This document shows positions 47,426-64,000 of a DNA stretch of 64,000 nucleotides, in pieces. Below the pieces are notes generated by a model. It saw nothing but the letters and a program-made list of their open reading frames with translations. It was not told where the DNA came from and made no database searches. Each line of letters starts with the position of its first letter. Position 1 is the first letter of the stretch. Origin of the DNA: Perca fluviatilis (lineage: Eukaryota; Chordata; Actinopteri; Perciformes; Percidae); the NCBI RefSeq assembly GCF_010015445.1, contig NC_053114.1, forward strand, positions 24,574,079 to 24,638,078, given 5' to 3'. The position numbers and the translations under genes are program-made.

Positions 47426-48052
47426 CGCAATACCTTTAAGCAGCACGGGAGGCGACACGACTCGATGCTGAAAGCTGACATTCTGGGAATACTCAGGTGC
47501 TATTTTCTCATCATGTCTGTGATCCTTGGTGTGGTGGCGATGGGTTAGGTAGATGTCAATGATTGATAGTAAGTACACCTTTGATGGTTCATAGCCCTCC
47601 ATCCTCAGAAAAATGACACCACTGATTTATACTGGTGAGGTGAAATGGGACTTTCCAGGAAATTTCTGTACACTGTGTTAGAGCTGGACGAGGGCCAAGG
47701 TTTACGTCATGTGGACTGACTCTGACCTTCTCCAGGGATAGCGCTCTCTGGAAATGAAGGGTAATGTAACCCTGGTGGATTTCTAGAAACTGACTATGCA
47801 ACACTGGTTTCTGCTAAATGGTGCTTATCGGTACTCACAAAGTACTTCATTTATGTTTGTTTGTCCTTTTTTTGCAATACTGATTTTGTTTTTGTGTGTG
47901 CATTCATAAAGTCTTTCTTAAGATATTTAAAAGTTGCCCTGTCATCTTTAAGCTGCTGCTAAATTGCTGAAACAAAACAAAAACAAAAATGTACAAAGAT
48001 CCCATATTTATTACTTTTGTGTTATTCACCTATTAATACCCTAGATTATCTC

Positions 48053-48058
48053 AATAAA
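48053..48058 (+). terminator. Candidate cyp2r1 poly(A) signal
   Basis: First canonical AATAAA I found downstream of the stop codon, about 1.1 kb away. An unrecognised variant signal nearer the stop is possible. Confidence 0.4.
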
Positions 48059-48059
48059 T

Positions 48060-50448
<2,389 letters not shown>

Positions 50449-50454
50449 TTTATT
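50449..50454 (-). terminator. Candidate pde3b poly(A) signal
   Basis: AATAAA on the minus strand 1.6 kb past the pde3b stop. If used, the 3' UTR would include the (AT)n and (GT)n tracts. Confidence 0.3.
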
Positions 50455-51065
50455 AAGAGATTACAAACTACTTCAGTCACCCAGATTTTAATTGTCTTAC
50501 TTTTTAAAGTGTATTTCATATTAATGACATAAATTCTTGCAAAATAATTATTCAACTTTACGTGAATCCTGAGTAACCTTTAAAAAAATACTTAGAATCA
50601 AATAAGGAAAATGAAGAATCCATTCATTGAAACCGCACTCCTGATCTCAATGCAACATACTTAACACCAAAGGATATTTCACCGATTAAAAACCAACCAT
50701 TACTGAAAGGACACACAAACATACACACAAATTACATACTAAAATAATTAAAATGTGCTCTCTTTCTCCCAACTCATTCTCATTATCACATTCCCGCCAA
50801 AATTCATATTCACACACTCAAATAAAATATAGCAAGGAGAGTTAAAGAATCCCTCCCACAAAAAAAAAAAAAAAAAGACGGGTGGTACACGAGTAAAAGC
50901 ATCAAAAATGATGCAGATATAATGCTATTAATCAGTCAACATTTCAATAATGTCTCTGTGACTGAGTCTGATACAGTGTTTCGTGTCGCCAGCAAGGAGA
51001 GAGAACTACACAAGCCTAGGCTCTGGGCCGATATGGACTCAGTAAAGGTTCAGACAGGCACATTT

Positions 51066-51364
<299 letters not shown>

Positions 51365-51834
51365 ATTCAAAAATATACCTGACATTGAGGCTGAAACAGT
51401 CTCAGTCTCTTGTCTTTCCGTGTTTGAACTGTTCGCTTTGGTAAAGGGTGTCACTCGCTCCATCTTGTCGCTTGCTTCATTATTTTTACTCTACCTTTCA
51501 GTTTTAAATAGACAGGAATTGTTTTGTACCTAATGGAGGTGTAAGCGCTTTGCATTCAAGGCAGCATCACAGCCAGGAGGGCAAGTCAATGCTGGACCCC
51601 GTCCACACTCTTCTTCTGCACCTTTTCCTCTTCAGTTCTGGTGCTTTTTTTTTTTTTTTCTGGCTGCACTCGACTCTCCATGGGGTGAAAGTGCATAGGA
51701 GTTGGGCTCCCACCGTTGCAGCAAGGATCCGCTCACAGTAGTAAGGCCTTTTTGTTTCTCCAAAAACAATGTGACTGCTTAAGCATCTGAGTGTCTGCAC
51801 AGTGAATCTTTCAAAATGTGTGTTTGTACGTGTG

Positions 51835-51887
51835 AGAGAGAGAGAGAGAGAGAGAGAGATAGCAAAGTGTGTTTTATGTGCATCTGT

Positions 51888-51979
<92 letters not shown>
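51835..51979. repeat. (GA)n and (GT)n tracts in the pde3b 3' UTR
   Basis: (GA)n at 51835-51859 and (GT)n at 51892-51979 on the plus strand; the latter begins about 75 bp past the pde3b stop codon. Confidence 0.95.
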
Positions 51980-51983
<4 letters not shown>

Positions 51984-52052
51984 GCAGGTGGTTGAGGGAC
52001 TGCCTCTCCTCTTCTTTTTCACGCAACTCTGTCCTTTTCCTTCGTCCTCCTG

Positions 52053-63005
<10,953 letters not shown>

Positions 63006-63360
63006 GAGGTGTCAAGTAACAAAGTACAAATACTTTGTTACCTTACTTAAGCAGAAATTTTTGGTATCTATACTTTACTGGAGTAATTATTTTACAGCAG
63101 ACTTTTTACTTTTTTACTACTACTTACATTTTCACGCAATTATCTGTACTTTCTACTCCTTACATTTTAGAAATAGCCTCGTTACTCCTATTTCAGTTCG
63201 GCTTGTTTTCCTTTCCGGCTTGTCATCGTTCAAAAAAACACACAAAAAAAAAAAACCTATCCAGATAAATCGCGCCATCTCATCCAGATAGAGTGAATTT
63301 AAGTATAAACATATACCATTCCGACACCCTATTGGTTTGTACGCAATCCATCGCACCTGC
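63006..63360 (+). mobile_element. Teleost interspersed repeat (gaggtgtcaagtaac type), partial
   Basis: Starts cagaggtgtcaagtaacaaa and contains tactttactggagtaattat and ctactccttacattttagaa, a type I recall as frequent in fish genomes. It ends where the next repeat begins, probably cut by it. Confidence 0.55.
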
Positions 63361-63362
63361 AC

Positions 63363-63800
63363 AGACCCGGTGCTAATACGGCACCGGTGCCAGCGACCGT
63401 TATCTACCAGACCGAATAGCAACGCAGATTTCGGTGCCTTATTAGGTGCCACTTAAATGCCTGCGCTTCTCTCTGATGCTCCGAAAACAGACTTTAGAGG
63501 GAACGGAAACATCGCCTCACGGACGGTAGTTAACACTACACTCGACAGCAGGTAACGTTAGCCTACTGTTAGCTAGCAGCTGGAGTAAACACGGTTAAAA
63601 TGCTGAATTTATGTATTTCACTGGAGAGGACTGTAACACCAGACTGTAGCTGCCGTTGTGTGAAAAACACAGACTCTGCCTGAAATAAGTTGTTAAAAGT
63701 TATAACATTTTTAATAAATCATTTAATTTTGACCCTGTGGCCTTAGCAATACACAAGCCGTTCTTTAATGTTGCCTTGTGCTCCTTTTTTTTTTAGATCT
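63363..63800 (+). mobile_element. Truncated relative of the 5333-6096 hAT MITE
   Basis: Collinear matches with the MITE at 5.3 kb: tttcggtgccttatt, taacgttagcctac, gttagctagcagctgga, and ttaatttt-gacc followed by ttagcaata. It lacks the long internal minisatellite and both termini. Confidence 0.7.
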
Positions 63801-63900
63801 ACTTTTTATTGTTTTATATTTTTGAACGGACAAATACAATTGAACAAAGTTACTTCCTTTTTAAAAAAAGAATATATATGTATGTGTAAGTGTGGGGATT

Positions 63901-63931
63901 ATATGTATGTATGTATGTATGTATAGTATGT

Positions 63932-63977
<46 letters not shown>

Positions 63978-64000
63978 TATACATATATATATATATATAT
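63901..64000. repeat. (TATG)n and (AT)n microsatellite at window end
   Basis: About five atgt units followed by alternating AT with acac interruptions, continuing past the window edge. Confidence 0.95.

Overview
The window is vertebrate nuclear DNA, almost certainly from a ray-finned (teleost) fish. The evidence is three intron-split, fish-like protein genes, long AT-rich noncoding stretches, many (CA)n, (GA)n, (GATA)n and (AT)n microsatellites, two Tc1-like transposons, several hAT-type elements with 8-bp target duplications, and tRNA-derived SINEs. There are no bacterial-style operons. Most open frames in the window are chance or transposon-derived; the real coding sequence is in short exons.

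Three genes are present. (1) A calcitonin/CGRP gene (calca-like), minus strand, about 28.3-31.5 kb, with a noncoding first exon, signal-peptide exon, propeptide exon, calcitonin exon with its own poly(A) signal, and CGRP exon: the classic alternative-splicing layout. (2) cyp2r1 (vitamin D 25-hydroxylase), plus strand, five exons 43808-46967, complete, 512 codons. (3) pde3b (cGMP-inhibited cAMP phosphodiesterase 3B), minus strand, the last 12 coding exons between 62291 and 52053, including the whole catalytic domain; the 5' exons lie beyond the right edge. The linkage calca / cyp2r1 / pde3b matches the known vertebrate neighbourhood. cyp2r1 and pde3b are tail to tail; calca and cyp2r1 are head to head, about 12 kb apart. 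These are independent hormone, vitamin-D and cAMP genes and do not form one pathway unit.

Layout: 0-28 kb is gene-free and built of repeats: a Tc1-like element (1.1-2.7 kb), a hAT MITE (5.3-6.1 kb), nested palindromic elements (6.2-8.7 kb), a 1.6-kb hAT element (10.6-12.2 kb), nested MITEs (14.9-16.0 kb), further hAT MITEs (18.0-19.7 kb), a second Tc1-like element (20.8-22.4 kb), and nested elements, one with a helicase fragment (23.1-25.2 kb). calca follows; then a hAT deletion derivative (32.1-34.2 kb), a LINE 3' fragment (35.4-36.5 kb), and a degenerate duplicate of the cyp2r1 5' region (40.8-41.2 kb) ahead of cyp2r1. The right third is pde3b with MITE, hAT and microsatellite insertions in its introns.

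No wholly new gene system was found. The most interesting items are the duplicated cyp2r1 promoter/start region, an extra cysteine in mature calcitonin, a three-copy ~670-bp repeat family with 8-bp target duplications (one copy sits 14 nt inside a pde3b intron), a mobile element carrying a helicase Walker-A fragment, and a long (UG)n tract directly upstream of a pde3b splice acceptor. Exon borders were set by hand from GT/AG signals, reading-frame continuity and remembered family sequences; no alignment or transcript data were available.
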